DNA of 24,931 nucleotides from Christensenella sp. UBA1685 (GCA_002320595.1 DCKB01000070.1:1-24931), one strand, 5' to 3'; positions 1-7,798 are shown, numbered from the stretch's first letter. Notes: generated from the sequence alone by a model not told the origin. Numbers and translations: made by a program.

Positions 1-104
1 ACAATGGCAAAGTAGAGCGCAGCCACCGTGAGGATCAGCGTCGCTTCTACGACTCCCATCGTTTCTACTCGCTTGCCGACTTCGATGCTCAGCTCGCTGT
101 GCAT
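1..104 (-). CDS. N-terminus of an unidentified membrane-anchored protein (cut by window edge)
   Basis: An ATG at 104 is preceded by a good ribosome binding site, GGAGG at about 112-116 with 7 nt spacing. The reading frame stays open to the window edge and gives 34 residues, starting MHSELSIEVG. A hydrophobic stretch begins at about residue 19 (VEATLILTVAALYFAI), which suggests a single N-terminal membrane anchor or signal anchor. In many Firmicutes the gene after recA (or recA-recX) is rny, which encodes ribonuclease Y, a protein that begins with one membrane helix. That is a synteny argument only, because the visible residues are not diagnostic. The gene starts about 174 nt after the recA stop and may be cotranscribed with recA. 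Confidence 0.5.
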   Translation of the reverse strand, partial: MHSELSIEVGKRVETMGVVEATLILTVAALYFAI

Positions 105-202
105 CGAAGAGCCTCCAATAACCGTCCTATGCGCCCTTTACAGTATTGCTCTCCCAACCTTTTCCTTCGTTGCTATACCGTCCAACATGTTTGACAAACC
201 TA

Positions 203-228
203 CAAGGATACGGGAGGCTGTATCCTTG
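203..228 (-). other. Perfect 9-bp hairpin between recA and the next gene
   Basis: Positions 203-211 (CAAGGATAC) and 220-228 (GTATCCTTG) form a perfect inverted repeat with an 8-nt loop. ACATG/CATGT segments at 186-190 and 229-233 could extend it across a 12-nt bulge. There is no T-run after it in the minus direction, so it is not a standard rho-independent terminator. In the transcript the loop reads AGCCUCCC, which is complementary to the ribosome binding site of the following gene. Confidence 0.6.
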
Positions 229-278
229 ACATGCTTAAGATATTTTTTACGCTGTTTTCAGCGGTCACGGGAGGGGGG

Positions 279-1307
279 CTATTTTTCCGCTTCCGGATGC
301 GCCTCCGGCTTTGCAGCGGCTGCAGCAAGTTCTGCACGGAGCTTATGCTCAATTTCGTTGCACAGCTCCTGATTGTCCTTCAAAAACAGGCGTGCATTGT
401 CGCGCCCCTGCGCCATGCGCATGTCCCCATAGGAATACCAAGCCCCAGTCTTGTTGATGATTTTGTGGTTTACGGCCATATCCAGCACAGATCCCTCATG
501 CGAGATGCCTTCGCCGTAAATAATGTCAAATTCAGCGGTTTTAAACGGCGGAGCAACTTTATTTTTTACAACCTTAATCCGCGTCCTGTTGCCGACTACA
601 TCGTTGCCGTTTTTGATGGAATCAATCCGCCGCACGTCAAGCCGAATGGAAGCATAAAACTTAAGCGCTTTACCGCCTGTGGTGGTTTCCGGATTACCGA
701 ACATTAGGCCAACTTTTTCGCGGAGTTGGTTGATAAAAATGACGATCGTGTTGGATTTGCTGATGACACCCGCAAGCTTGCGCAGCGCCTGGGACATAAG
801 ACGCGCCTGCAAGCCGACATGCGAATCCCCCATATCGCCCTCAATTTCCGCCTTTGGCACCAATGCTGCCACAGAGTCGATGACAACAACATCCATCGCC
901 CCGCTGCGCACCAACGCCTCGCAGATTTCAAGCGCCTGTTCTCCAGTATCCGGTTGGGATACATAAAGCTCATCCACATCTACGCCCAGATTCTCTGCGT
1001 ATACGGGGTCAAGCGCATGTTCCGCATCAATGAACGCAGCCGTTCCGCCAAGCTTCTGGGATTCGGCGATTACATGCAGCGCAATTGTCGTTTTACCGGA
1101 AGATTCCGGGCCATAGATCTCAATAATCCTACCGCGCGGGATGCCGCCCACGCCAAGGGCAAAATCCAGCTCCAGGCAACCGGAAGGGATCGTGGAAACG
1201 CTGATCTTTGCAGCTGCATCGCCCAGCTTCATCACCGCGCCCTTACCAAATTGTTTTTCGATTTGGCTTAATGCCATCTCCAATGCTTTTTCTTTTTCCA
1301 TTGCCAT
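279..1307 (-). CDS. recA: Recombinase RecA
   Basis: This is a DNA-dependent ATPase that forms filaments on single-stranded DNA, catalyses strand exchange and stimulates LexA self-cleavage. The protein has 342 residues, the normal length for RecA. It opens with the family N-terminus (EKALEMALSQIEKQFGKGAV). The Walker A motif GPESSGKT is at residues 66-73, Walker B (DVVVIDSVAAL) is near residue 140, and loop regions such as FINQLREKVG and GGKALKFYAS are present. It ends in a short, Ala- and Glu-rich tail. The frame extends to an ATG at 1322, but an AAGG directly abuts that codon. The ATG at 1307 matches the family start better, though its AAGGA is about 14 nt away, so the exact start is uncertain. 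recA has its own leader with a LexA box, unlike the tightly packed genes before it. No recX follows. Confidence 0.97.
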   Translation of the reverse strand: MAMEKEKALEMALSQIEKQFGKGAVMKLGDAAAKISVSTIPSGCLELDFALGVGGIPRGRIIEIYGPESSGKTTIALHVIAESQKLGGTAAFIDAEHALDPVYAENLGVDVDELYVSQPDTGEQALEICEALVRSGAMDVVVIDSVAALVPKAEIEGDMGDSHVGLQARLMSQALRKLAGVISKSNTIVIFINQLREKVGLMFGNPETTTGGKALKFYASIRLDVRRIDSIKNGNDVVGNRTRIKVVKNKVAPPFKTAEFDIIYGEGISHEGSVLDMAVNHKIINKTGAWYSYGDMRMAQGRDNARLFLKDNQELCNEIEHKLRAELAAAAAKPEAHPEAEK

Positions 1308-1325
1308 AGCGGACGGTACCATCCT

Positions 1326-1357
1326 TTTTTAATAATCAGAGTTTTTAATAATCAGAG
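1326..1357. repeat. Perfect 16-bp tandem duplication in the recA leader
   Basis: The unit TTTTTAATAATCAGAG (plus-strand reading) occurs at 1326-1341 and again, without any change, at 1342-1357. It lies between the LexA box/-10 region and the recA start codon, so both copies should be in the 5' untranslated leader of the recA mRNA. Confidence 0.95.
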
Positions 1358-1367
1358 TGCTGGAATA

Positions 1368-1373
1368 ATTCTA
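1368..1373 (-). promoter_or_regulatory. Candidate -10 of the recA promoter
   Basis: TAGAAT (minus strand) matches TATAAT at five of six positions and overlaps the LexA box at 1371-1384. A convincing -35 at 17 nt is not visible, but TTGCTG lies further upstream, and TATGTT inside the box is an alternative -10. Overlap of a -10 with the LexA site would explain repression in the absence of damage. Confidence 0.4.
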
Positions 1374-1384
1374 ACATATGTTCG
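1371..1384. promoter_or_regulatory. LexA (DinR) operator, SOS box of recA
   Basis: The plus strand reads CTAACATATGTTCG, which matches the Gram-positive SOS operator CGAACATATGTTCG at 13 of 14 positions; the only change is T for G at position 2. It is placed about 65-75 nt upstream of recA, the best known member of the LexA regulon. The match to the Bacillus/Clostridium operator is established knowledge; function here is inferred. Confidence 0.85.
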
Positions 1385-1395
1385 CTTTTTTTGCA

Positions 1396-2643
1396 TCAGC
1401 AATTTGTTAAGCTTCCGCATAAATAACGCCGGAGCAGGTCGAGTGCATTAAGACTCGCCGCGTTGCGGATCCGTTCCCGGTTTCCGCTCAAATGCAGTTC
1501 CCGCACAGCTGTCCCCTTTGCGCCGGCAAGCGCGACATACACAAGACCGACAGGGCGCTCCGCCGTCCCGCCGTCCGGTCCTGCGATTCCGGTCGTCGCA
1601 AGGCCCAGTGAAGCTCCGGAGGTTGCGCGAATCCCCTCTGCCATTTCGCGGGCAACCGCTTCGCTTACGGCAGTATGCGCTTCAAGCGTTTCCCGTTTTA
1701 CGCCGAGACGGCGCATCTTTGCCTCATTTGAATAGGTAACCGCTCCCTCCAAAAAATACTCCGATATCCCCGGAACGGAAATGAGTTTTGAAGCGATCAT
1801 ACCGCCTGTGCAGCTTTCCGCTGCGGCAAGCGTCATTCCATGCTCTCGGAGCAGCGCGGCACAGACCTCGTGGAGTTCCTGATCGTTTGTTGAATAGACT
1901 ACACTGCCAAGCGTTTCCTTGATTTCTGCAAGCAAAGGGGTCACCATCAGTTCGCCTTCGGCTGCATCTTTGCAGCGTGCCGTGACGCGCAGCTTCATTT
2001 CTCCGGCAAGCGCATAGGGCGCAACCGTTGGGTTTGTTTGCCGTTCCATCAATGGTAAGAGGCGGTATTCCGCTTCGGATTCTCCCATGCCGAAGACACG
2101 CACAACGTGGGACAGAAGCATATACCCGCTGCGCTTCTCAAGATATGGCATTACGGAAGCGTCAAACATCGGCGCCATTTCTTTGGGCGGTCCGGGAAGC
2201 AAAATTGCAGCCTTCTCCCCTGCCTCTACGATGCAGCCGGGCGCCGTGCCGTTTGGGTTCGGCAGGATGATACAGCCGCGCGGGAACATAGCCTGCTTCA
2301 TGTTATTCGGCGTCATCTCGCGTCCCATGCGGGCAAAGCGTGCGCGGATATGCGCCTCAGAAGCCGGATCAAGTACAAGGTCCCGACCAAATGCATCTGC
2401 AATCGTTTCTTTGGTAAGGTCGTCTGCGGTGGGCCCGAGTCCCCCTGTCAGGATCAGCAGATCCGCCCGGGAAAGCGCAAGGCCTACCGCAGCGACAAGG
2501 CGATCGTGATTATCCCCGACCGTAGTTTGAAAGTAGCAGTTAATTCCAAGGTCACACAACTTTTGGGAAATATATTGCGCGTTTGTATTCAAAATATTGC
2601 CCATCAGCAGCTCTGTGCCGACGGAAAGGATCTCAGCCGTCAT
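1396..2643 (-). CDS. cinA: CinA-like protein: competence/damage-inducible protein with NMN deamidase domain
   Basis: The 415 residues fit a full-length two-domain CinA. The N-terminal half is a MoCF-biosynthesis-like (MoaB/MogA fold) domain, seen as GTELLMGNILNTNAQY near the start and LTGGLGPTADDLTKE at about residues 65-80. The C-terminal half is a PncC-type nicotinamide-nucleotide amidohydrolase domain with AAAESCTGGMIASKL and TTGIAGPDGG. PncC domains deamidate NMN in pyridine nucleotide salvage; full-length CinA has also been linked to ADP-ribose pyrophosphatase activity and to competence. The ATG at 2643 follows an AAAGG site and is 17 nt after pgsA. Its position directly before recA is the classical cinA-recA arrangement. 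Confidence 0.95.
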   Translation of the reverse strand: MTAEILSVGTELLMGNILNTNAQYISQKLCDLGINCYFQTTVGDNHDRLVAAVGLALSRADLLILTGGLGPTADDLTKETIADAFGRDLVLDPASEAHIRARFARMGREMTPNNMKQAMFPRGCIILPNPNGTAPGCIVEAGEKAAILLPGPPKEMAPMFDASVMPYLEKRSGYMLLSHVVRVFGMGESEAEYRLLPLMERQTNPTVAPYALAGEMKLRVTARCKDAAEGELMVTPLLAEIKETLGSVVYSTNDQELHEVCAALLREHGMTLAAAESCTGGMIASKLISVPGISEYFLEGAVTYSNEAKMRRLGVKRETLEAHTAVSEAVAREMAEGIRATSGASLGLATTGIAGPDGGTAERPVGLVYVALAGAKGTAVRELHLSGNRERIRNAASLNALDLLRRYLCGSLTNC

Positions 2644-2660
2644 GATTTCGCCTTTCTGAG

Positions 2661-3200
2661 TTAATCAAATTTCAGAGCCTTGAGGTTTTTTACGATATAG
2701 TCTGTGCAGGACCACATTGCCAATACCACGGAAATCCAAATTACAATCTGATCAAACGGCACACCAATTCTATTGAACAGCGGATTGCCCAAAAGGATGA
2801 GCACAATGCCGATAAATTGTGTTAAAGTCTTAAGTTTTCCGATCTTCCCCGCTGCAATCACAACGCCCTGCGTAGCAGAAACGAGGCGAAATGCACTGAT
2901 GACAAGCTCGCGGCCAATGGTCAGGAATGTGGCAATTGGAGAGCAGAGGCCATATGCCGTCAGCATAATCATCGCCGCTGCAGTCAAAAGCTTGTCCGCC
3001 ATGGGGTCCATCAGTTTGCCAAAATCGGTGATGAGATTATACTTGCGTGCGATGTACCCATCGAGCATGTCCGTGAAATATGCTACAACAAACACGGCGG
3101 CGGCAATATACATCGCTCCTTCCACAGGTAAGTAAAAACACGCCACGAATACAGGGACCAGAATAATGCGCAGGATCGTGAGTTTATTCGGGATGTTCAT
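2661..3200 (-). CDS. pgsA: CDP-diacylglycerol--glycerol-3-phosphate 3-phosphatidyltransferase
   Basis: This integral membrane enzyme makes phosphatidylglycerophosphate from CDP-diacylglycerol and glycerol 3-phosphate, the committed step to phosphatidylglycerol. The 179 residues are mostly hydrophobic helices. The CDP-alcohol phosphatidyltransferase signature DG-x2-AR-x8-G-x3-D-x3-D runs from D47 to D69 with every key residue present. The N-terminus (MNIPNKLTILRIILVP) is typical of PgsA. Its ATG overlaps the rimO stop as ATGA, which implies translational coupling. Confidence 0.95.
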   Translation of the reverse strand: MNIPNKLTILRIILVPVFVACFYLPVEGAMYIAAAVFVVAYFTDMLDGYIARKYNLITDFGKLMDPMADKLLTAAAMIMLTAYGLCSPIATFLTIGRELVISAFRLVSATQGVVIAAGKIGKLKTLTQFIGIVLILLGNPLFNRIGVPFDQIVIWISVVLAMWSCTDYIVKNLKALKFD

Positions 3201-4498
3201 TGCAGGAGTTCTCCTTTCAGATCATATGCATCCGCATGTGTCAATTTAGCCTTTACAAACTTTCCGGGTATGAGGCCGGCATTCTTTGTGCCGGAAACGG
3301 CAATCATGCCATCCACGTCAGGCGCTTCCGCATAGCTTCTGCCATATGCCATATCCCCTGAAACACGTTCCACCAGAACGTTTTCCGTTTTGCCCACACG
3401 TTTTCTGTTCAATTCAAGAGAAATATGCCGCTGTGCACGCATGATTGCATCAAGGCGCTCCTGCTTCACATGCTCCTCAACTTGCCCGTCCATCAGCGCC
3501 GCAGATGTTCCATCCTCCGGAGAGAATGCAAATGCGCCGACGCGGTCGAAAGGATGGCTTTTCAAGAATTCAGCCAATTGCCCGAATTCAACTTCCCCCT
3601 CGCCCGGAAAGCCCAACATGACCGTTGTACGCAGAATAAATGCATCCGAAGCCCTGCGGATGTATTCAACCATGTGCTCGATGTGTTCGCGCGTACCGTG
3701 ACGGTTCATGCGCGTAAGCAATGCAGGCGCAATATGCTGAATGGGCATGTCGATATACTTTACAATTTTATCGTTGGAAAGCATGATGTCAATCAGTTCT
3801 TCCGTTACCGTATTCGGATATGCATAGAGGACGCGAATCCATTGGAAACCATCGACTCCACACAGTGCCCGCAAAAGCTCGGCAAGCATAGGCTTGCCGT
3901 AAAGCTCGCTTCCATACGCAGAAGTGTCCTGTGCGATCAATGTAAGTTCTTTTACGCCGCTTTCCGCCAAAGAATGCGCTTCTCTCAGCAGCACATCCAT
4001 AGGCACGCTCTTTCTTCCGCCGCGGATCAACGGGATTGCGCAATAAGTGCACCGGTTGTCGCATCCATCCGCGATGCGCAGGTAGGCACTGTAAGCAGGC
4101 GTAGTAAGAATCCGGCCTCCATGCATCGCGCAGTTCGATGGAAGCCCCAGCATCGTACACACACGCCGTACCAACAGTTCCGGCTCGCGCACACCCCAAA
4201 AGAGATCCACCTCTGGCATTTCTGCTTCAAGCTCACCGGGGTAACGCTGGCTCAGGCAGCCAGCCATCACGAGCAGCTTACAGCGTCCGGTTTGCTTATA
4301 TTGCGCCATCTCAAGCGTGGTATTGATAGATTCTTCCTTTGCAGGAGTTATAAAGCCACAAGTGTTCACAAGAAGCACCTCCGCCTCTTCCGGATTCGGC
4401 GTAATCGTAAACCCCGCATCCGCAAAGCAGCCGAGGATGCGCTCGGAATCCACGCGGTTTTTTGAACACCCAAGCGAAATAACACCGACTGTACTCAT
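3197..4498 (-). CDS. rimO: Ribosomal protein S12 (Asp) methylthiotransferase RimO
   Basis: This radical-SAM enzyme adds a methylthio group to the conserved aspartate of ribosomal protein S12. The 433 residues show the three parts in order. The N-terminal UPF0004 domain binds one [4Fe-4S] cluster through C11 (GCSKNRVDSE), C47 (NTCGFI) and C81 (GCLSQRY). The radical-SAM core has the C-x3-C-x2-C motif C146-C150-C153 (GCDNRCTYCAIPLIRG). A C-terminal TRAM domain ends in IPGKFVKAKLTHADAYDLKG. The GCSKN and IPLIRG wording distinguishes it from the tRNA enzyme MiaB. The start overlaps the ftsK stop by 4 bp (ATGA) and its stop overlaps pgsA in the same way. Confidence 0.96.
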   Translation of the reverse strand: MSTVGVISLGCSKNRVDSERILGCFADAGFTITPNPEEAEVLLVNTCGFITPAKEESINTTLEMAQYKQTGRCKLLVMAGCLSQRYPGELEAEMPEVDLFWGVREPELLVRRVCTMLGLPSNCAMHGGRILTTPAYSAYLRIADGCDNRCTYCAIPLIRGGRKSVPMDVLLREAHSLAESGVKELTLIAQDTSAYGSELYGKPMLAELLRALCGVDGFQWIRVLYAYPNTVTEELIDIMLSNDKIVKYIDMPIQHIAPALLTRMNRHGTREHIEHMVEYIRRASDAFILRTTVMLGFPGEGEVEFGQLAEFLKSHPFDRVGAFAFSPEDGTSAALMDGQVEEHVKQERLDAIMRAQRHISLELNRKRVGKTENVLVERVSGDMAYGRSYAEAPDVDGMIAVSGTKNAGLIPGKFVKAKLTHADAYDLKGELLQ

Positions 4499-7044
4499 TC
4501 TTCGTGCCCCTCCGTCTCATTTCCCGTTCCAAACATGCGGCTATATTCCGCGTGGTCAATCAAAAGCTTACGCGGTTTGCTGCCATCAAAACCGCTTACG
4601 ATTTTCATCTGCTCCATGATGTCAATCAAGCGCGCGGCCCGTGCATACCCTACGCGCAAACGGCGCTGAATCATTGAAATGGATGCTTGCCCGCTGTCAA
4701 GTACGATCTTGACAGCCTCTGGCAAAAGCTCGTCCTCCTGCTTTCCATTGCCCTGCGCGCCGGTGGCAGCGCCGGTGGTCAATTCCTCAAACGCGCTTTC
4801 CTGCACAGGCGGTACAGACTGGGTTTCGCTAAAGAAATCCATTACACGTTCCACCTCTTCATCCGAAACAAACGCCGCCTGTGCGCGCACGGGTTTGTTT
4901 GCGCCGTTTGCATGGAACAGCATGTCGCCTTTGCCGAGCAGCTTTTCCGCACCGCTTTCATCCATGATGACGCGCGAATCCACGGCGGAAGATACCATGA
5001 ACGCGATCCGGGAAGGAATGTTCGCTTTTATCAGGCCCGTAATGATATCTGTGGAAGGGCGCTGGGTGGCAACAATCAAATGGATGCCGGAAGCGCGGCC
5101 AAGCTGCGCTATGCGGCAGATAGACTCCTCCACCTCCTTCGCGGCAACCATCATCAGGTCTGCAAGTTCGTCAATCACGATCACGATGCGCGGAAGCTTT
5201 TCCTCCTCCGGTACAAGGCTGTTATAGCGATCCAGTCCGCGCGCGTTCTTTTGCGCCATCTTCTGGTAGCGCTGCTCCATCTCAAGCACAGCCCACTTCA
5301 GCGCGCCCGCTGCCTTCTTGGGATCCGTGACAACGGGCAGGAGCAGATGCGGAAGGGTTGAAAACACCTTCATTTCGACCACTTTGGGGTCGATCAGGAT
5401 CATCCGCACGTCATTCGGCGCAGATTTGTACACCATGCTGATGATGATGTCGTTAATGCAGACGCTTTTTCCGGAGCCCGTGGAGCCCGCAATCAACAGA
5501 TGCGGCATGCGGTCGAGATCTGCGAACATCACCTTGCCCGCAATGTCCTTTCCGAGAGCGAATGCGATGGGGGATTTCGCGGCCATATACTCTTTGGATT
5601 CCACGATTTCACGAAGCAGCACCGGCGCCGTATTCTTATTTGGGATTTCGATGCCGATTGCGGCCTTCCCCGGGATGGGCGCCTCAATGCGCACGCGCGG
5701 GGCAGCAAGTGCGAGCGCAATATCCTGCGAAAGGGTTGTGATGCGATTTACGCGCACTCCTTGTGCCGGCTGCAGTTCAAAGCGGGTGATGACAGGGCCA
5801 ACGCTGATATTGATGATGCGTGCGCTGATGTTGAAGCTTGCAAGTGTTTCCACAAGGAGCTTCCCCTTTTCCTGCGGGGATTCCGTCCCAGCCGCATAGT
5901 GCGGGTTCGGGCTGTTCAGCAGCGTGAACGGCGGGCGTTGATATTCAATTACAGGCGCCGCGGACTCAATGCTCTCTACCTCGGCAGGTTGTGCTATGCT
6001 TTCCTGCGGTTTTGCGGGCTTTTCCGCCGTTGGCAAAATGGTTTCAGTTTCAGGAACCGCAGGGGCACGATCCGAAATGCGGGAAACGCGCTCTTGCTCC
6101 GGAATCGGCGGAATGTATTCTGGCGCAAAGTAACTTCCATCTTCCAGTGGCTCGTCCAACCCCTGGAATGAAAAATCCCCCTGCTCATCCAGTGGCGGTG
6201 AAGCGGGCTTCTTCTTTTTTCGCTCAATCGCACCGCTCGTGGGCATAAATGCAAGCTCGCCTTCAGCGTTGCGCACAGCATTGGGATTTCCTGCAGGCTC
6301 CATTTCACGCTCAATTGTAAGCGCTTCAGCTTCCCGGACAGCTTTGTTCCGCCGTTTCACAGGCCGCTCATCAGGCACAGCATCGGCAGCCTTCGTGCGT
6401 TTAGCCGCAGGCTTTTGCGCAAGAGCTTCAGTATAAAGCTCGGCCTTACGCTGTTCGCGTTGTGCTGCCATGTGATCCACACCGGTCTTGATTGTAGCGC
6501 CGAGCTTTTCCCCCGCATGCTTGATGGATAGTTTTGTCAGCACCAGGAATGTAACAAGAATGCATGCGATAAACAGGATATAAGCGCCAACTTTACCGAT
6601 TAACAACAACGAAGGATATGCCAGCAAAGCACCAAGCATGCCGCCGCCCTGGCGATAAAGCGTCCCGAACTCATAGGCATCTTTATAGTATTCAAGGAAA
6701 CGCACGCCTTCAATTGCAGACCGTGCATGAATGTGCAGCAAGGTTAATATTGAAAGCGTGCCCAAAACAACGAGAAAGACTGCAGCAGGCCGCATTGCGT
6801 TTTCAGAAAAAATAATTAAAAGCACTCCAAAAGCCACTACTGCTGCCGGAACAGCATATCCGCCAAGGCCAAAAATTCCAAAGAAAAAGGCGCTAATCGC
6901 TTTCCCGACCAATCCCACCGCATCAGAATACAGGCTCGCCCCTAAAAAGAGGCCAAGTGCAATCAGGCAGATCCCTGACACTTCCCTCCGGTTCTGTTCT
7001 TCAATCTGCTTATTTCGTTTTGTGGCTTTCTTTTTAGTTGCCAT
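4495..7044 (-). CDS. ftsK: DNA translocase FtsK/SpoIIIE
   Basis: This membrane-anchored ATPase pumps chromosomal DNA through the division or sporulation septum. The 849-residue protein starts with a basic segment (MATKKKATKRNK), followed by about four hydrophobic helices up to residue 175. A charged, proline-rich linker runs to about residue 355. The motor domain has Walker A AGSTGSGKSV near residue 518, Walker B RIVIVIDELADLMM near 620, and the QRPSTDIITG...PSRIAF segment. The C-terminal winged-helix gamma domain (about 775-835, ISMIQRRLRVGYARAARLID) reads KOPS/SRS-type sequences in this family. It is the first gene of its block. GAGGTGA lies upstream of the ATG, and a promoter is present at 7070-7101. 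Whether it acts as FtsK or SpoIIIE cannot be decided from sequence alone. Confidence 0.96.
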   Translation of the reverse strand: MATKKKATKRNKQIEEQNRREVSGICLIALGLFLGASLYSDAVGLVGKAISAFFFGIFGLGGYAVPAAVVAFGVLLIIFSENAMRPAAVFLVVLGTLSILTLLHIHARSAIEGVRFLEYYKDAYEFGTLYRQGGGMLGALLAYPSLLLIGKVGAYILFIACILVTFLVLTKLSIKHAGEKLGATIKTGVDHMAAQREQRKAELYTEALAQKPAAKRTKAADAVPDERPVKRRNKAVREAEALTIEREMEPAGNPNAVRNAEGELAFMPTSGAIERKKKKPASPPLDEQGDFSFQGLDEPLEDGSYFAPEYIPPIPEQERVSRISDRAPAVPETETILPTAEKPAKPQESIAQPAEVESIESAAPVIEYQRPPFTLLNSPNPHYAAGTESPQEKGKLLVETLASFNISARIINISVGPVITRFELQPAQGVRVNRITTLSQDIALALAAPRVRIEAPIPGKAAIGIEIPNKNTAPVLLREIVESKEYMAAKSPIAFALGKDIAGKVMFADLDRMPHLLIAGSTGSGKSVCINDIIISMVYKSAPNDVRMILIDPKVVEMKVFSTLPHLLLPVVTDPKKAAGALKWAVLEMEQRYQKMAQKNARGLDRYNSLVPEEEKLPRIVIVIDELADLMMVAAKEVEESICRIAQLGRASGIHLIVATQRPSTDIITGLIKANIPSRIAFMVSSAVDSRVIMDESGAEKLLGKGDMLFHANGANKPVRAQAAFVSDEEVERVMDFFSETQSVPPVQESAFEELTTGAATGAQGNGKQEDELLPEAVKIVLDSGQASISMIQRRLRVGYARAARLIDIMEQMKIVSGFDGSKPRKLLIDHAEYSRMFGTGNETEGHEE

Positions 7045-7069
7045 AGGTTCACCTCACAACGCCATACGA

Positions 7070-7101
7070 ATTATATTATACTATAATTCCGGTTTTGTTA
7101 A
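7070..7101 (-). promoter_or_regulatory. Candidate sigma-A promoter for ftsK-rimO-pgsA-cinA
   Basis: Two overlapping TATAAT hexamers (7075-7080 and 7070-7075) lie 26-36 nt upstream of the ftsK ATG. TTAACA at 7096-7101 matches TTGACA at five of six positions. The spacing is 15 nt to the first -10 and 20 nt to the second, which is off the optimum of 17, so the -35 assignment is uncertain. Confidence 0.5.
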
Positions 7102-7148
7102 AAGCACAAAAACACCCTTCCAAAGCGTTGCCGCACGGAAGGTGTGTT
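7101..7148 (-). terminator. Rho-independent terminator after the kinase-like gene
   Basis: In the minus direction ACACCTTCC pairs with GGAAGGGTGT (one bulge) across a 15-nt loop. It is followed by TTTTTGTGCTTTT. It begins about 16 nt after the stop at 7164 and ends just before the ftsK promoter. Confidence 0.75.
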
Positions 7149-7163
7149 TTAGAAAGATTCACT

Positions 7164-7724
7164 TTAGAGGGCGAAATGATCCGATATCATTGCAGCCGCG
7201 GCTTCCGGCGCAAGCGTCGTATTATCGATACGGAGATAATTCGGGTAAGGGACCTCACCATCCATAGAGTTAAGCCGATATTTCTTTTCCACCGCGCAAA
7301 AGATTGCCTCTGAACGCACCAAGTCGCGTTTTGTCGGCTTGTTGGCAAGCCGGTTCGGTGTTTTATTGCGCTCAAAGCGCACAGCATACTCTGCCGAAAG
7401 CTCAACGAAGTATACTTCTGCTCCATGTGTGCGAAACAGCTGATACAGACTTTCGATATATGCCCAATCCTCCCGCATATCAAATGCCCATACATAGGTA
7501 AAGATCAGACCGGGTAAATCGCTTTCTGCCACAGCCTCAAAAATCTCCTGCCGGAACAGCGAAACAAGGCGCTTTCCTTCCACGGTGCCGTAATCAAAAA
7601 AATTTGACACCAGGTCAATTGTCATATGGTTGTGAAACAATTTAAAGCCTGTTTGTTTTGCAAGCTCCTGCCCCACTGTCATTTTTCCCACTGCCTGTGG
7701 CCCAAATAAAATTACAAGCTTCAA
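7164..7724 (-). CDS. P-loop (AAA/shikimate-kinase-like) nucleotide-binding protein, function unknown
   Basis: The 186-residue protein has a Walker A motif right at the N-terminus (GPQAVGKMT, residues 8-16), after a beta-strand LVILF. It fits the small NMP/shikimate-kinase-like P-loop fold found in many uncharacterised 'AAA family ATPases'. The later RFERNKTPNRLANKPTKRD segment carries several basic residues that could form a lid. I cannot name a substrate. The start is TTG at 7724, chosen because AGGAGG at 7732-7737 is 7 nt away and no in-frame ATG is near. The gene sits alone between the ispH-rpsA terminator and its own terminator, with only about 25 nt upstream and no visible promoter. Expression probably depends on read-through from rpsA. 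Confidence 0.75.
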   Translation of the reverse strand: MKLVILFGPQAVGKMTVGQELAKQTGFKLFHNHMTIDLVSNFFDYGTVEGKRLVSLFRQEIFEAVAESDLPGLIFTYVWAFDMREDWAYIESLYQLFRTHGAEVYFVELSAEYAVRFERNKTPNRLANKPTKRDLVRSEAIFCAVEKKYRLNSMDGEVPYPNYLRIDNTTLAPEAAAAMISDHFAL

Positions 7725-7750
7725 AATTTTGCCTCCTGACGGGAAGGATA

Positions 7751-7781
7751 AAAATTGGGCTGTTCCAAAGAACAGCCCAAT
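7751..7781 (-). terminator. Rho-independent terminator after ispH-rpsA
   Basis: A perfect 12-bp stem, ATTGGGCTGTTC/GAACAGCCCAAT (7754-7765 and 7770-7781), has a 4-nt loop and is followed by a short T-run in the minus direction. The T-tract is short (TTTTTATCC), so some read-through into the next gene is possible. Confidence 0.85.
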
Positions 7782-7798
7782 CCCATTAAAAAGCGTGA

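Noticed and set aside
250..263. Small hairpin CGCTG/CAGCG just after recA as a terminator
   Set aside because: The stem is only 5 bp and is followed by an A-run, not a T-run, in the direction of transcription.
3425..4465. Open frame of 346 codons on the plus strand
   Set aside because: It is antisense to rimO throughout, with no recognisable motif and no start signal.
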